DNA of 64,000 bases from an uncultured Spirochaetaceae bacterium (GCA_944388955.1 CALXKJ010000001.1:1-64000); one strand, 5' to 3'. Shown: positions 16,302-24,843, counted from the first letter of the stretch. Translations and numbers: made by a program. The notes: generated by a model not told the origin, from the letters alone.

Positions 16302-16636
16302 CGTGCCCTCCCATAGCGCCTTATCTTTGTGATTATGTGCCTCGGGTATCCGTGGAGCATATCGTGAGTGTCGAGCGTCATGGAGTAGTCCCCGACGGAT
16401 TCGGAGGAATATCCGACATTCCCCTGGAGCATCTCCAGCCTGTATGAGATCATCTCAGCTGCCGTGAGCTTCGAGCCGGAAGGGTAGATTATGCTGCCGT
16501 CTTCCGCCCTGTCCCAGTCCTTTCCCCTAATTTCGAGGTAATCATCCTCGATAAGTGGGATCAGCGCCTCGATCCGCGCATCCTTCGATGTATCCTTCAG
16601 GCCTGCTATTGCCCTGTATTCATCAAGCGTTATCAT
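16298..16636 (-). CDS. gp6-like head-tail connector (adaptor)
   Basis: 112 aa from ATG 16634-16636 (MITLDEYRAIAGL), with AGAAGG just upstream; an ATG three bases earlier is also possible. The open frame runs on to 16990, but that Arg/Ser-rich part is antisense to the capsid gene and is not credible. DARIEALIPLIEDDYLEIRGKD is typical of phage DNA-packaging adaptors of the HK97 gp6 type. Confidence 0.75.
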   Translation of the reverse strand: MITLDEYRAIAGLKDTSKDARIEALIPLIEDDYLEIRGKDWDRAEDGSIIYPSGSKLTAAEMISYRLEMLQGNVGYSSESVGDYSMTLDTHDMLHGYPRHIITKIRRYGRAR

Positions 16637-16688
16637 CATGCCTTCTTGATAGCATGCCCGGGCCGTCCGGATTATCAGAGGCTCAGCA

Positions 16689-16736
16689 GAGCCGGTTGAA
16701 AAAGGCATGAAGGAGCCGGCTGAAAATGGCATGAAG
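16689..16736. repeat. tandem 24-bp repeat, two copies
   Basis: Two units beginning GAGCCGG and ending GGCATGAAG, differing at two positions, lie in the gap between the capsid and connector genes. No function is evident. Confidence 0.6.
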
Positions 16737-16737
16737 A

Positions 16738-16759
16738 ATGGCGCCCTTCCGAGCGCCAT
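16738..16759 (-). terminator. hairpin after the capsid gene
   Basis: ATGGCGC (16738-16744) pairs with GCGCCAT (16753-16759), loop 8 nt. On the minus strand a weakly U-rich TTCTTC follows. It could tune capsid versus tail expression or stabilise capsid mRNA. Confidence 0.5.
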
Positions 16760-16778
16760 GTAGAAGAAAGACCCCCTG

Positions 16779-18074
16779 CTACCTTGCCGCGTATTCTGCC
16801 CAGATGGAGACCGTTCCGGCAGCAGCGCTGTCCGCAGTAGCGATCTTCGCCTTGAGCCAGCCCTTGAAGGATGGCGGGAGCACGAAGTCCTGGAATGCAC
16901 CGGCCTTCGTTTCCTTGTCGATTCCCATCTTCGTAAGGGTTGTGTATTCTCCGCCCTTCCTCGAGGCATGGAGGATCTCGAGTGACGCATCGGACGTGAG
17001 CGTCAGATCCGAGTCAGCCTTGAAGTAGAGGAGAACCGATCCGTTCTGGCCGCCCTTGCCGAAGCTGAATGCCTCGGATTCAAGCGATGTGTTCTGCGGA
17101 AGCTCCACGCTGTCGAGGATATCCTCTCTCAGGGATGGCTTCTCAGGTACTGCAATCATGGTCTTCTCCGTATCGATATCCACTGCATCCTCGCCCTTTG
17201 GGAAGTTGGAGTCGTTGATGATCTCTATCCCATTCCAGTCCTTGATTCTTGTGCTGAAGGACTCAGACTGTGTATAGCTTGGGTTCTTGAGCGCATTGAT
17301 GAACTGGTTGGACTTCCCGCTTCCGACGATATATGCCGTTCCGAGGCCGTCGACATCGGCCATGAGGCATGCCTCATCAAGCATAGCCTGTGTAAGAGGC
17401 TTGTCCTTAGTGATGTTCGTGATGATTGCGACAGCATTCGGGTTCTCGATCATGAATCCGCAGTAGGTCTTGAAGTCAGCGCCATAGACTGTCACCCCAT
17501 TCCTGTCCGTGTAGGGATTGCCTCCGGAGAGCGGTATGGTATCGAAGAGCGCGCCGTTCCCGAATCCGTTCTCATCGTAGAGGCCGCAGACCTCATCCTC
17601 GATGAATCTCACGACGAAGATCGTATGGCAGTCGGAGCCTGTGCCTCCTGCGTTGATGACGTTGCCGTTCCCGATTGCATACTTCTTCAGGAGCTTCGCG
17701 TAGTCTGTCTCGAACCTCATTCCGGACTTGGTCATGATCTTCGGCGCCTTCCTCGCAAGGTATCCTGCGAAGTTGTCCTTTCCCGAGATGAGCGTGACCT
17801 TGTCGATTCCGGCCTCGATGCGGAATCCGAATACTCCGAGATTGATCCTGTCGAGCTCTGCCGTGACATCGGCCTCAGGCAGTGCCTGGTCAACCTTCAC
17901 GAATGTTCCTTCGCCGATCTCCGATATCCTCTCGAATACATGCTGGAGCCCGTGCGTTGATGGCACGAACGGCATTCTGTCGAGAAGGGGAGTCCCCGCA
18001 AGGAGGCTCTCCACCTGGTGCGGCTGTTTCTGTGCGTATTCCGCGCTTATTTCCCTTAGTGTTCCTGAAATCAT
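16779..18074 (-). CDS. major capsid protein
   Basis: 431 aa, starting MISGTLREISAEYAQ. The region FVPSTHGLQHVFERI through IEAGIDKVTLISGKDNF and the later VDGLGTAYIVGSGKSN resemble HK97-fold capsid proteins of transposable and siphovirus-type phages. The last 110 residues (from about EKPSLRED) form a beta-rich appendage that may be a surface-exposed domain. It follows the scaffold gene with a 4-bp overlap and is followed by a hairpin, as expected for a highly expressed capsid. Confidence 0.82.
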   Translation of the reverse strand: MISGTLREISAEYAQKQPHQVESLLAGTPLLDRMPFVPSTHGLQHVFERISEIGEGTFVKVDQALPEADVTAELDRINLGVFGFRIEAGIDKVTLISGKDNFAGYLARKAPKIMTKSGMRFETDYAKLLKKYAIGNGNVINAGGTGSDCHTIFVVRFIEDEVCGLYDENGFGNGALFDTIPLSGGNPYTDRNGVTVYGADFKTYCGFMIENPNAVAIITNITKDKPLTQAMLDEACLMADVDGLGTAYIVGSGKSNQFINALKNPSYTQSESFSTRIKDWNGIEIINDSNFPKGEDAVDIDTEKTMIAVPEKPSLREDILDSVELPQNTSLESEAFSFGKGGQNGSVLLYFKADSDLTLTSDASLEILHASRKGGEYTTLTKMGIDKETKAGAFQDFVLPPSFKGWLKAKIATADSAAAGTVSIWAEYAAR

Positions 18075-18565
18075 CTGTTTCCTCCCTTGAGGACGTCGCG
18101 GTAGTATTCCTCGTCATTGGATGCGGCCTTATCGCCGCCTGTCCCTGGGGCCTTGGTCCTTGAGATGCCCTTCTTGACCTCGGTCTCGGTATCGGCCTTC
18201 ACCTTCGCGATGAGCTTTCTCACAAGATCTCCCGATGCCTTGATCTCATCTGCCGTGCTTCCTGTGATAAGAGGGGCATATTCGTCGTCGAGTCCGGATG
18301 ACTGGAGCTGGAGCGTCCTGTACTCGGCCATGACCGACTCCCTTTCCTTCTCGATCCGGGCTTTTGCCTTCTCTTCCTCGCTCATCCTTGCCTGACGCTC
18401 TTCTTCGGCCTTCTTCTCCCTCTCAGCCTTCTCCTTCCTCAGGGCCTCGAGCTCGGCCTTCATGGCTTCAGCGTCCTCCGTCTTCGTCTCTTCGTTCTTC
18501 TCAGGCGGTGTCCCGCCTCCTTCTACTCCGGTGTTCGGAGCGAAATAGAATCTTCTGTAAAGCAT
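18071..18565 (-). CDS. capsid scaffolding protein (DUF4355-like)
   Basis: 164 aa from ATG 18563-18565, chosen because AGGAGG lies 5 bases upstream; the open frame to 18739 lacks such a site. An acidic N-terminal segment is followed by a long Glu/Lys/Ala coiled coil (about 30-90) and a basic C-terminus, the usual scaffold layout. It directly precedes the capsid gene. Confidence 0.72.
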   Translation of the reverse strand: MLYRRFYFAPNTGVEGGGTPPEKNEETKTEDAEAMKAELEALRKEKAEREKKAEEERQARMSEEEKAKARIEKERESVMAEYRTLQLQSSGLDDEYAPLITGSTADEIKASGDLVRKLIAKVKADTETEVKKGISRTKAPGTGGDKAASNDEEYYRDVLKGGNR

Positions 18566-18580
18566 TCCTGCCTCCTGAGG

Positions 18581-18618
18581 ACAGGGTAGCAGGCCGGGGA
18601 AGGGCGGAATCTGAGGGT
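18581..18618 (-). promoter_or_regulatory. two-block late-operon element, copy 1 (scaffold/capsid operon)
   Basis: On the plus strand ACAGGGTAGCAG (18581-18592) and GAATCTGAGGGT (18607-18618) are separated by 14 bp. Exactly the same two 12-mers with the same spacing occur upstream of the holin gene at 25579-25616. On the minus strand both lie just upstream of the ribosome site. A late promoter or activator site is inferred. Confidence 0.6.
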
Positions 18619-18788
18619 TTTCCGGGCTCATGCCGCCGTTTTCCCGCCATTGCAGGCTCACTGCGTTTTCTGATTTCGCCGGAAACGTGTTTATTAAACA
18701 AATTAAACAGGGGGTCTGGCGAAACTGGTATAATTTCATGTCCGGATGAAAAGGGTGGCCTTAAAACGCGTTTTTCGCATCTGGCTTG

Positions 18789-18819
18789 TTGACACCTTTC
18801 CCGATGGGTGGGATATTAT
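18789..18819 (+). promoter_or_regulatory. promoter of a plus-strand small RNA
   Basis: TTGACA (18789-18794) and TATTAT (18814-18819) are 19 bp apart. The -35 is perfect and the spacing slightly long. There is no open reading frame downstream before the terminator at 18890-18931. Confidence 0.55.
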
Positions 18820-18825
18820 AGGTGT

Positions 18826-18931
18826 ATGAAGGCACTGCCGATAGACGGCTGGCCTCAGAGTTCGCTCAGCGAACAACTATTGGATTTGTCCGCCCGGCTA
18901 CTTTCCAGGGTGTTTCGGGCGGTTATTTATT
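18826..18931 (+). ncRNA. candidate antisense small RNA (type I antitoxin-like)
   Basis: A promoter at 18789-18819 and a strong terminator (18890-18931) define a transcript of roughly 105 nt. Its 3' part is antisense to the 3' end of the hydrophobic peptide gene at 18898-19026. A perfect 14-nt hairpin sequence (TTCGCTCAGCGAAC variant) lies near 18861-18875. The 5' ends are inferred. Confidence 0.45.
18890..18931 (+). terminator. terminator of the small RNA, shared with the convergent peptide gene
   Basis: CCGCCCG (18890-18896) pairs with CGGGCGG (18916-18922), followed by TTATTTATT. The stem is symmetrical enough to act in both directions. Confidence 0.65.
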
Positions 18932-19026
18932 GAAGACCAGATTGCAGCTGCCAGGCTCACGGCTTTCACCAGAAACTCAAGCGCCTTTATAATCAAATCA
19001 AACAACTTATTGGCGACCTCCTTCAT
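18898..19026 (-). CDS. small hydrophobic peptide, type I toxin-like
   Basis: 42 codons from ATG 19024-19026. A perfect AAGGAGGT (19016-19023) lies inside this frame, so translation may instead start at TTG 19003-19005, giving 35 aa. The peptide is amphipathic and hydrophobic (FDLIIKALEFLVKAVSLAAA) with a basic tail ending NNRPKHPGK, as in Fst/TxpA/BsrG-class membrane toxins. It converges with a plus-strand RNA. No database family was recognised. It lies in the gap between the head operon terminator and the scaffold gene. Confidence 0.45.
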   Translation of the reverse strand: MKEVANKLFDLIIKALEFLVKAVSLAAAIWSSINNRPKHPGK

Positions 19027-19140
19027 CGTTAGAATCCATGAGGCCATTGCCAGCCTCAGGCCAGAAGACTAGAGACCAACCGTCCACCGTTATGGCAGTG
19101 CCGGGTATGAGTCTAATGTATATCTGTGCATGAAGGCAAT

Positions 19141-19162
19141 AAAGAACCGCTCCGGAGAGCGG
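19141..19162 (-). terminator. terminator of the packaging/head operon
   Basis: CCGCTC (19147-19152) pairs with GAGCGG (19157-19162), loop CGGA. On the minus strand TTCTTT follows. It sits 9 bp after the stop at 19171. Confidence 0.65.
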
Positions 19163-19170
19163 CCTTGCTA

Positions 19171-19422
19171 TCATAATGCTGCTTGCTTATCGAGTATCGA
19201 ATGACATAAATCTATTCTATGTTCAAGCTCTGGATTCAGGTCTTTGCTGTAGTTCGGTACTTCTTCTGCTTCCTCTATGAGATCAGAGACGAGCCAGCCT
19301 ATCTTGTCTTCTATCAGATCGAGGTCTTTGTCTGAAGGTGCATTGAAGTCCGCGTGGAGTCCATTCTCCTTCATGAAGGAAATCTCTTCAGCGGTGAAAA
19401 TACTATTTCTGCTGTTTGCCAT
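19171..19422 (-). CDS. small acidic protein, possible inhibitor of the head-protein nuclease domain
   Basis: 83 aa, rich in Asp and Glu (SDKDLDLIEDKIGW...DLIEEAEEVPNY). Its start overlaps the 3' end of the Mu F-like gene by 20 bp, so the two are co-translated. Small acidic proteins encoded right behind a nuclease toxin domain are often its immunity proteins; that role is inferred. No family was recognised. Confidence 0.6.
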   Translation of the reverse strand: MANSRNSIFTAEEISFMKENGLHADFNAPSDKDLDLIEDKIGWLVSDLIEEAEEVPNYSKDLNPELEHRIDLCHSILDKQAAL

Positions 19423-20668
19423 ATTTCCTCCTTGCTCTTTCTCCTGTTTTCCACGCTGTGGTTATTCTGCCGTTTTCAGGGTTTATGCCAACGGTCGCAT
19501 TCATTCCAATGTACCTGAATCCAGGCTGTCCAGCAGCGTTCATCTCTCTTTCCTCAGTATGAATCGGATGAAGCAGGGCGTCAATTATATCAGCGGCTTC
19601 TACCGCCCTCTCATTGCTCCTGCTTAAAAGATGCATTGTCAGTTCCTTTACAATATGCCCTTTCTCAGTTGTTATCGGCAAAGCACTGTTAAGGGCCTGC
19701 TCTTCGAGTTTTCGCTTCCATGCAGAGTAGGTGATATATGGCTCATCCGTGCCTTCTCCCCGTATGTACCTACCTGATGGCGGGAAGCCGCGGACATGAG
19801 CCGTGACCCTGCATCGGCAGTTTATATCAAACGATGCCTCTCCTGATTTCCCCGGCCCTTCCACATACCGTCCAAGCTCCGGGACGTACCAGCCGCCATG
19901 CTCCTCATCCCTGTATTTCCCGTCAAGGGCTCCATGGGAAGGGCGTGTCCTTGAGTCGATGGTCGCATCCCACATCTCGACGATGTCGCATCCCATCTCC
20001 CTTGCTTCCTGATATGCTCTCTGATGCCCGGCATTGAGGGCTCTCATTCCCTCTGTCCTGGCAATCGTCATCGCCTTGGCCGCAAGGCCTGAGCGGCTGT
20101 ATTCATAGCCGTTCCCGGTCTTTGCAACCCCGAGGCTTCCCCCGATCCGGCGCGCGAGCGTCTGGAATGAATCACCGCGTAGGATTGCCAGCTCTATATC
20201 CCGCCTTATCCTCTCGAATGCTCCATCCCTTGCTTTCCTCACAGCCTCTGACGCTGCGAGCTTCTCAAGAGGGGAGTAGGCTATCTCCCTGACGGCTTCC
20301 TCCGGTATGAGTCCCCATCTGAAGCTGATGCCTCCCGCAGTGTCGAAGGCATATGCCATCCGGTAGAACGATTCCTCATACTGCTCTGCCGTGAGCATCT
20401 TCAGGAGATTGTCGATCTCGAGGTTCTTGCGGTTTAAAACATCCCTGATATGCTCCTCGAGCTGTTTAAGGCGGTTGTAAACCGTCTTGTCCGCATTGGA
20501 GAGCTTCCCGTCCTTCTGGTATTTCCTGTACAGCTTCCTCAGTTCCTCGCGGATGCCGCTGAGGGCATCGGAATATATCCTGACTATCCTTATCTCCCCA
20601 TCTGCCTGGAGCTTCGTGAGCGCGGCTTGGTTCTTCCTGTAGAGCTTCCTGAAGATATCATCCGCCAT
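19403..20668 (-). CDS. Mu F-like head morphogenesis protein with C-terminal BECR-nuclease-like domain
   Basis: 421 aa. Residues about 1-315 are a minor head protein of the Mu F/SPP1 gp7 type: ARTEGMRALNAGHQ, DATIDSRTRPSHGALDG and the Cys-containing FDINCRCRV. The last 90 residues (from about HIVKEL) carry a separate domain, SNERAVEAADIIDALLHP...RYIGMNATVGINPENGRITTAW. Its shape resembles the Barnase/EndoU/colicin D-E5/RelE-like nuclease domains found on some phage head proteins. It may be injected with DNA. The nuclease call is pattern-based. Confidence 0.82.
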   Translation of the reverse strand: MADDIFRKLYRKNQAALTKLQADGEIRIVRIYSDALSGIREELRKLYRKYQKDGKLSNADKTVYNRLKQLEEHIRDVLNRKNLEIDNLLKMLTAEQYEESFYRMAYAFDTAGGISFRWGLIPEEAVREIAYSPLEKLAASEAVRKARDGAFERIRRDIELAILRGDSFQTLARRIGGSLGVAKTGNGYEYSRSGLAAKAMTIARTEGMRALNAGHQRAYQEAREMGCDIVEMWDATIDSRTRPSHGALDGKYRDEEHGGWYVPELGRYVEGPGKSGEASFDINCRCRVTAHVRGFPPSGRYIRGEGTDEPYITYSAWKRKLEEQALNSALPITTEKGHIVKELTMHLLSRSNERAVEAADIIDALLHPIHTEEREMNAAGQPGFRYIGMNATVGINPENGRITTAWKTGERARRKYGKQQK

Positions 20669-21980
20669 ACGATCCCGTATCCGCCCTGTCTGTCATGCCG
20701 ATCTCCGAGGAGCCTTCATCCCTGAGGCGCGATTCCTCCTCTCCGACGCTGTCTATATAGCCTGCCTTCTCCACGAGCTCGAGCATCGAGCGGCGGCTGA
20801 TGATGCCGTCGAGCTTCTGCGCGTTGTCGAGTATCGCAGTTGATTCGTTCGGGAGGTTCCTTGTCCATTTTATCGAGATGCCGTCTATGGCATTGTCCTC
20901 GTTCCGGAGCCAGTTCTGGAAGCTCGTGATCATCCTCAGCCTCTCCATGAGCCCGTCATTGAATCCGGACTGCTTCTCGCCGGCAACCACCATCTCGAAT
21001 GCCGCATATAGATACTTCAGAGCCTCTCCTGACTGCTGTGCCATCGCGTCTTTGTCGTCGAGATTCGGTATTCCAGACATGGAGTAGATGAGACTGTCGA
21101 TGACCTTCCTCAGCACCTCCCGGCCTTCGTATGTAGTAGGCTTGGTGAGGTACGAGGCCTTCCCGTCCTCATCCATCTCGATGATCCTGAGCTGCCTGAG
21201 CTTCTCCACCGTCTCGTCATCGAGCGATATGTTCTGCAATAGGAGGAGGGCATCCGCGTATTTGTCATCCTCATCCACTCCGGTGGAGAGTATCTCGTCG
21301 TGGGCATCTATGAGCTTCTCCACCGACTCTATGTCGCCCATGCCCTCCCTGTTGTTCCTGAACTCGATCACGGGGACAGCGCCGAAGAAGTGCGGGATCT
21401 CGGAAATCACGTTTATCTTCCTTCCCCTGATCTCGCAGTACTGGATGACGTCGCTGTAGTAGATCTCGAGATAATCGGTCTTCCTGAAGCGGTAGCGGTT
21501 GAGCGCCGCAATCTTCCGCGGCTTCGTGGATGTGTCGTATATGACGGTGATCTGCCGTGCCGGAACGGAGTAGAACTGCGGGTGCGCATCGTCATTGTCC
21601 ACGTAGAGTATCTCGTAGCCGACTCCGTATTTCGCCTGGTCTCCGGCTATCCTTATGTTCTCTGTCTCCTCATCATTGCATCTGAAGATATCCTCGATTG
21701 ATGAGCGGAAATCCCCGTTTATGGAATCGGGATAGGAATAGGTTATGCAGCCTTCCTTGAACATGAAGCCGAGGACTGTCTTGATGAGCTTCCTGCCGTA
21801 TGGCACCGGGATCCGGTTCTGGTGCTCCGAGCGCATTATCCTGGGATTCCTTCCGAGGTAATACGCATCCGCGCGTGAGAACGATGAGAGATGCATGGCC
21901 TTCCATGAGAGCGCTGCCATTATCTGCTTATCCGTAAGGCGTCCGTCGCTGCCGAGCCTGTCCTTGTATATGCCGATCAT
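20658..21980 (-). CDS. portal protein (SPP1 gp6-like)
   Basis: 440 aa, starting MIGIYKDRLGSDG. Typical portal features include IPVPYGRKLIKTVLGFMFKEG near residue 60, a central beta region (FYSVPARQITVIYD), VIEFRNNREGMGD and SVEKLIDAHDEILS, then a long C-terminal helix region. It forms the dodecameric DNA gate of the head. It lies between terminase and the Mu F-like gene and overlaps both. Confidence 0.85.
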   Translation of the reverse strand: MIGIYKDRLGSDGRLTDKQIMAALSWKAMHLSSFSRADAYYLGRNPRIMRSEHQNRIPVPYGRKLIKTVLGFMFKEGCITYSYPDSINGDFRSSIEDIFRCNDEETENIRIAGDQAKYGVGYEILYVDNDDAHPQFYSVPARQITVIYDTSTKPRKIAALNRYRFRKTDYLEIYYSDVIQYCEIRGRKINVISEIPHFFGAVPVIEFRNNREGMGDIESVEKLIDAHDEILSTGVDEDDKYADALLLLQNISLDDETVEKLRQLRIIEMDEDGKASYLTKPTTYEGREVLRKVIDSLIYSMSGIPNLDDKDAMAQQSGEALKYLYAAFEMVVAGEKQSGFNDGLMERLRMITSFQNWLRNEDNAIDGISIKWTRNLPNESTAILDNAQKLDGIISRRSMLELVEKAGYIDSVGEEESRLRDEGSSEIGMTDRADTGSYGG

Positions 21981-23569
21981 ATCCTGAGTTCCCTCCTTAT
22001 CTTCAGTCCTTCCTTTCTGACCCTTCCGATGCTGAACGCGTCATCCCCTGTGTCCTTCACCCCTGAGAGCATTCCCGAGGCCTTCACCGCGTAATAGAGC
22101 GCATCGCATAGGTCGTCATAGCCTGCAGCCGGGAATCCCGTGAGCTGGTCTATGAGGTCATCGTTCCCGGGGCCGAACACGATGAGGCCGTTCTCGACAA
22201 GAGGCGAGAGCGCCATCATTCTTGTCTCCTTCGAGGCCCTTCCTGTCTTCACGCCCTTTATCGGGAGCGCTATATTGCTCCTCGCGGCCTCTGCCGCGAT
22301 CTGCTTCCTGTATACTTCCTGGAATGTGACGGCTTCCATGAATGCGCGGCGGTACCTGAAGAGCTTATAGCGCTCTATGAGGCGCCGCATGAATGTGTCC
22401 GTCGATTCCTTCTTCCCTGATGAGGAAAGCACATAGATCTTCCCATGCAATCTATCGCGGCCTATATCGACGACTGCCGAGAGGTCGTGCGCACCTGTCG
22501 CAGGGTCTATGCCTTCATATCTGGAAAGCTTCGATGGGATCTCCGTATCCCTGACCCTCACTATCCAGGAGGACTTGAAGATCCTGTCCTCATCGGAGAG
22601 CGGGCGTGAGAGATATTCCTGGGCATACGCGATCGATCCTATATTCTTCTGGGTAGCCTTCAGCTCTTCCCATGAGAATCTCTCGGGCCAGAGCGGTGTG
22701 CCGTGCTCCTCTCCGTCCTTCGCCGGGACTTCCGCGGAGAACCTGAGACCGATCCATCCTTCCTTGTCTCCGTTCCTGATCTCCTTCAGGAGGCGGGACG
22801 GAAGGTCATCCTCATTGGTGATGGTGTTTACGAGGATGATCATCGCTTCCTTCCCGAGCGGCTGGACTGTCCTCCTGAACCATTTGTCAAGCTTGTCCCT
22901 GGACTTCGAGGAATCAGCCTCATCATCCTTCAGCATATCATCAAGGATTACGAGATCCGGGCGGTACTGCCTGTTCCTTCGTCCTCTGAGGGATCCGCCT
23001 TTGCCGCGCGCGAGGACTGTAACTCCTGTCCTGAATCTCAGCATCCCTTTGTTCCAGGGAGAGCCGGCCATGAAGCCGAAATCCTCGATTATCCTGTCAT
23101 TGTTCTCGATGGCGTTGCGGATGTTCTCTATCTGTCCCTGTGCATCGGTGTCGGACGAGCCGATGACGATGATGAACTGGCTCTTCCTGAAGAGGGCACG
23201 CCAGAGAGGGTAGGCAAAGGTCATTCTCGTTGATTTTCCATGGTTTCTCGGTTCCACATCGACGATACCTTTGATTCCTTTCTCCGGCTGGAATGTGTCC
23301 TGGAAATCCTCCGGGACCATATCCCTCAGTTTTCCGGCCTGCTCCTCCGTAAGTTCCCTTGTCTGGATGACATCATAGAGTATCTTCTGGTATCCGGCTG
23401 CAGGAAGAGAGAAATAGTCAGGAAGATAATGCTGGCAGAAGTAGGGGAAGTCATTCTCGGCCCTCTTCAGCCGTTCATCCCGCTCTGCCCTTGTCTTCAC
23501 ATCCACGGCTGCTCTCTGCAGCTCCGAGGAGTGCCCAATCAGCTCAGCCAGTCCTTTTCCTATTGCCAT
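21977..23569 (-). CDS. terminase large subunit (Mu gp28-like)
   Basis: 530 aa. The ATPase domain has a Walker A-like PRNHGKSTR near 110 and Walker B LVILDDM near 208. A C-terminal RNase H-like nuclease follows (GIDPATGAHDLSAVVDIG near 340; DDLCDALYYAVKA near the end). Mu-family terminases cut replicated host-joined DNA for headful packaging. The gene follows the DUF3486 gene with a 1-bp gap. Confidence 0.92.
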   Translation of the reverse strand: MAIGKGLAELIGHSSELQRAAVDVKTRAERDERLKRAENDFPYFCQHYLPDYFSLPAAGYQKILYDVIQTRELTEEQAGKLRDMVPEDFQDTFQPEKGIKGIVDVEPRNHGKSTRMTFAYPLWRALFRKSQFIIVIGSSDTDAQGQIENIRNAIENNDRIIEDFGFMAGSPWNKGMLRFRTGVTVLARGKGGSLRGRRNRQYRPDLVILDDMLKDDEADSSKSRDKLDKWFRRTVQPLGKEAMIILVNTITNEDDLPSRLLKEIRNGDKEGWIGLRFSAEVPAKDGEEHGTPLWPERFSWEELKATQKNIGSIAYAQEYLSRPLSDEDRIFKSSWIVRVRDTEIPSKLSRYEGIDPATGAHDLSAVVDIGRDRLHGKIYVLSSSGKKESTDTFMRRLIERYKLFRYRRAFMEAVTFQEVYRKQIAAEAARSNIALPIKGVKTGRASKETRMMALSPLVENGLIVFGPGNDDLIDQLTGFPAAGYDDLCDALYYAVKASGMLSGVKDTGDDAFSIGRVRKEGLKIRRELRI

Positions 23570-23570
23570 A

Positions 23571-24092
23571 TCATTCCTTCACTTCGAGTTCCGCTATCGT
23601 CTTCTTCAGCTCTTCCAGAAGCTCCGGATGCTCTGAGAGCGATTCCGCCAGCGCTTCGTATACGGCGTTCTTCGCCTTCTCGACGCCGTTCTGGAAGTTC
23701 AGCCTGTGCCTCGAGAGCTCCACCTGGTTCTTCGCGATCGTGCCCATAGCCTTGAAGAAGTCCGCCGGCTTCTCGAACTCAAGGTCCTCCATGTCGAGGA
23801 TCTTCTCGTAGAACATGTTTATGAGTATTGAGTTCGCGGCTTCCACGAGATCCGTATTCGTGCCGTCCGCAACCGATTCCAGTACCGCCTTCGACGACTC
23901 AGCCGCTAATTTGTATTTCTCGGCCTTCCGCCTTGCGGAGTTGTATGAGCGGCGGACAGCCTCATCGGAGAGGTCCTTTCCTCTCCGATGGAGCTCATCC
24001 GCGATTTCCCTGTGCGTCATCCTATCCCTGTCATGCATGGTGACGATGTCGCCGGTGATACCCTCGAGCTCTGCCTTCGATCTCCTTCCCAT
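23571..24092 (-). CDS. terminase small subunit (DUF3486, Mu gp27-like)
   Basis: 173 aa. An N-terminal helix-turn-helix (MTHREIADELHRRGKDLSDE) is followed by a helical region with KPADFFKAMGTIAKNQVEL. This is the DUF3486 family, which in Mu-like phages lies immediately before the large terminase and is thought to recognise packaging DNA. Confidence 0.85.
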   Translation of the reverse strand: MGRRSKAELEGITGDIVTMHDRDRMTHREIADELHRRGKDLSDEAVRRSYNSARRKAEKYKLAAESSKAVLESVADGTNTDLVEAANSILINMFYEKILDMEDLEFEKPADFFKAMGTIAKNQVELSRHRLNFQNGVEKAKNAVYEALAESLSEHPELLEELKKTIAELEVKE

Positions 24093-24095
24093 ATG

Positions 24096-24404
24096 TCACC
24101 TCCTTACGAAGATGACGCCTGCGTCGGCTATCGTGCCGTCAAGGAGATCTATTCCCGCCGGTGATATCTTGTAGCGCTTCACTGTCTCGAACATCGTGTT
24201 CGGCGGCTGCACCGTCTCCTCCTCGACATAGTTCTTCTCCACGAGGTATTCCAGTATCCTGTCGATGTCCTCTGTCCTGTAGTACTGGAAATATGTCTGG
24301 TATATCGACGTGAGCGATATCGACAGCGGATGTATGTCATACAGGAACGTGAGTATCTCACCCCTGAATTCCTTCTTGATCTGTGCTGGCAGCATGTTAT
24401 TCAC
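24096..24404 (-). CDS. winged-helix phage protein (Mu gp26 / VpaChn25_0724-like)
   Basis: 102 aa, starting MNNMLPAQIKKEFRGEIL. A winged-helix pattern is visible (DIDRILEYLVEKNYVEEE ... KRYKISPAGIDLLDG). Position before the DUF3486 gene and the length match the gp26-like family of Mu relatives; function unknown. Confidence 0.65.
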   Translation of the reverse strand: MNNMLPAQIKKEFRGEILTFLYDIHPLSISLTSIYQTYFQYYRTEDIDRILEYLVEKNYVEEETVQPPNTMFETVKRYKISPAGIDLLDGTIADAGVIFVRR

Positions 24405-24765
24405 CTTCCTTGTCCTTGATTGCCTTCGTCAGTTCCAACAGGAGCTTCTGATTCTCCTGCTGGTTCTTGTCAATCCTGTCCCCGAGCCTGTTGAGCTCTG
24501 TCTTCCATCCTCCGAGCTCGCGGTACATGTCCTCCTTGCGGACATAGTTCTCCCTGATGAAGTGGATCTCCGCATCCTGCTTGAGATCCCTCTCTTTCTG
24601 CTCCTTCTCGAACTCCCTGATATCGCCCCGGAGGGCCGATACGGAATCCGCCGTCGATTTCATCATCTTGATAAGGAGTCCCAGCATTATGGCCACAACG
24701 CATATAAGGAGGACGAACTGTCCCCATGGCCCTGCAAGATCCTTTGCTGTTGACATGTATTCCAT
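24397..24765 (-). CDS. membrane-anchored coiled-coil protein (DUF2730-like)
   Basis: 122 aa. There is one membrane segment (about 16-36, FVLLICVVAIMLGLLIKMM) followed by a long charged coiled coil. Proteins of this layout (DUF2730, Mu gp25-like) lie between lysis and packaging genes in Mu relatives; role unknown. It overlaps the next gene by 8 bp. Confidence 0.55.
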   Translation of the reverse strand: MEYMSTAKDLAGPWGQFVLLICVVAIMLGLLIKMMKSTADSVSALRGDIREFEKEQKERDLKQDAEIHFIRENYVRKEDMYRELGGWKTELNRLGDRIDKNQQENQKLLLELTKAIKDKEGE

Positions 24766-24825
24766 GAGCTACCTCTCCTCGATGGTCTCATATCATCCCG
24801 TCTCTCAATCTCAGGGATGAAGACG

Positions 24826-24843
24826 CCCGCCGTTTCCGGCGGG
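24826..24843. terminator. strong GC hairpin between lysis and packaging genes
   Basis: CCCGCCG and CGGCGGG flank a 4-nt loop (TTTC, or GAAA on the minus strand). There is no real T run, so it may be a processing or attenuation hairpin rather than a full terminator. Confidence 0.45.

Noticed and set aside
16640-16990. N-terminal extension of the connector gene
   Set aside because: The Arg/Ser-rich extension runs antisense-frame through capsid DNA and a hairpin; a good start with ribosome site exists at 16636.
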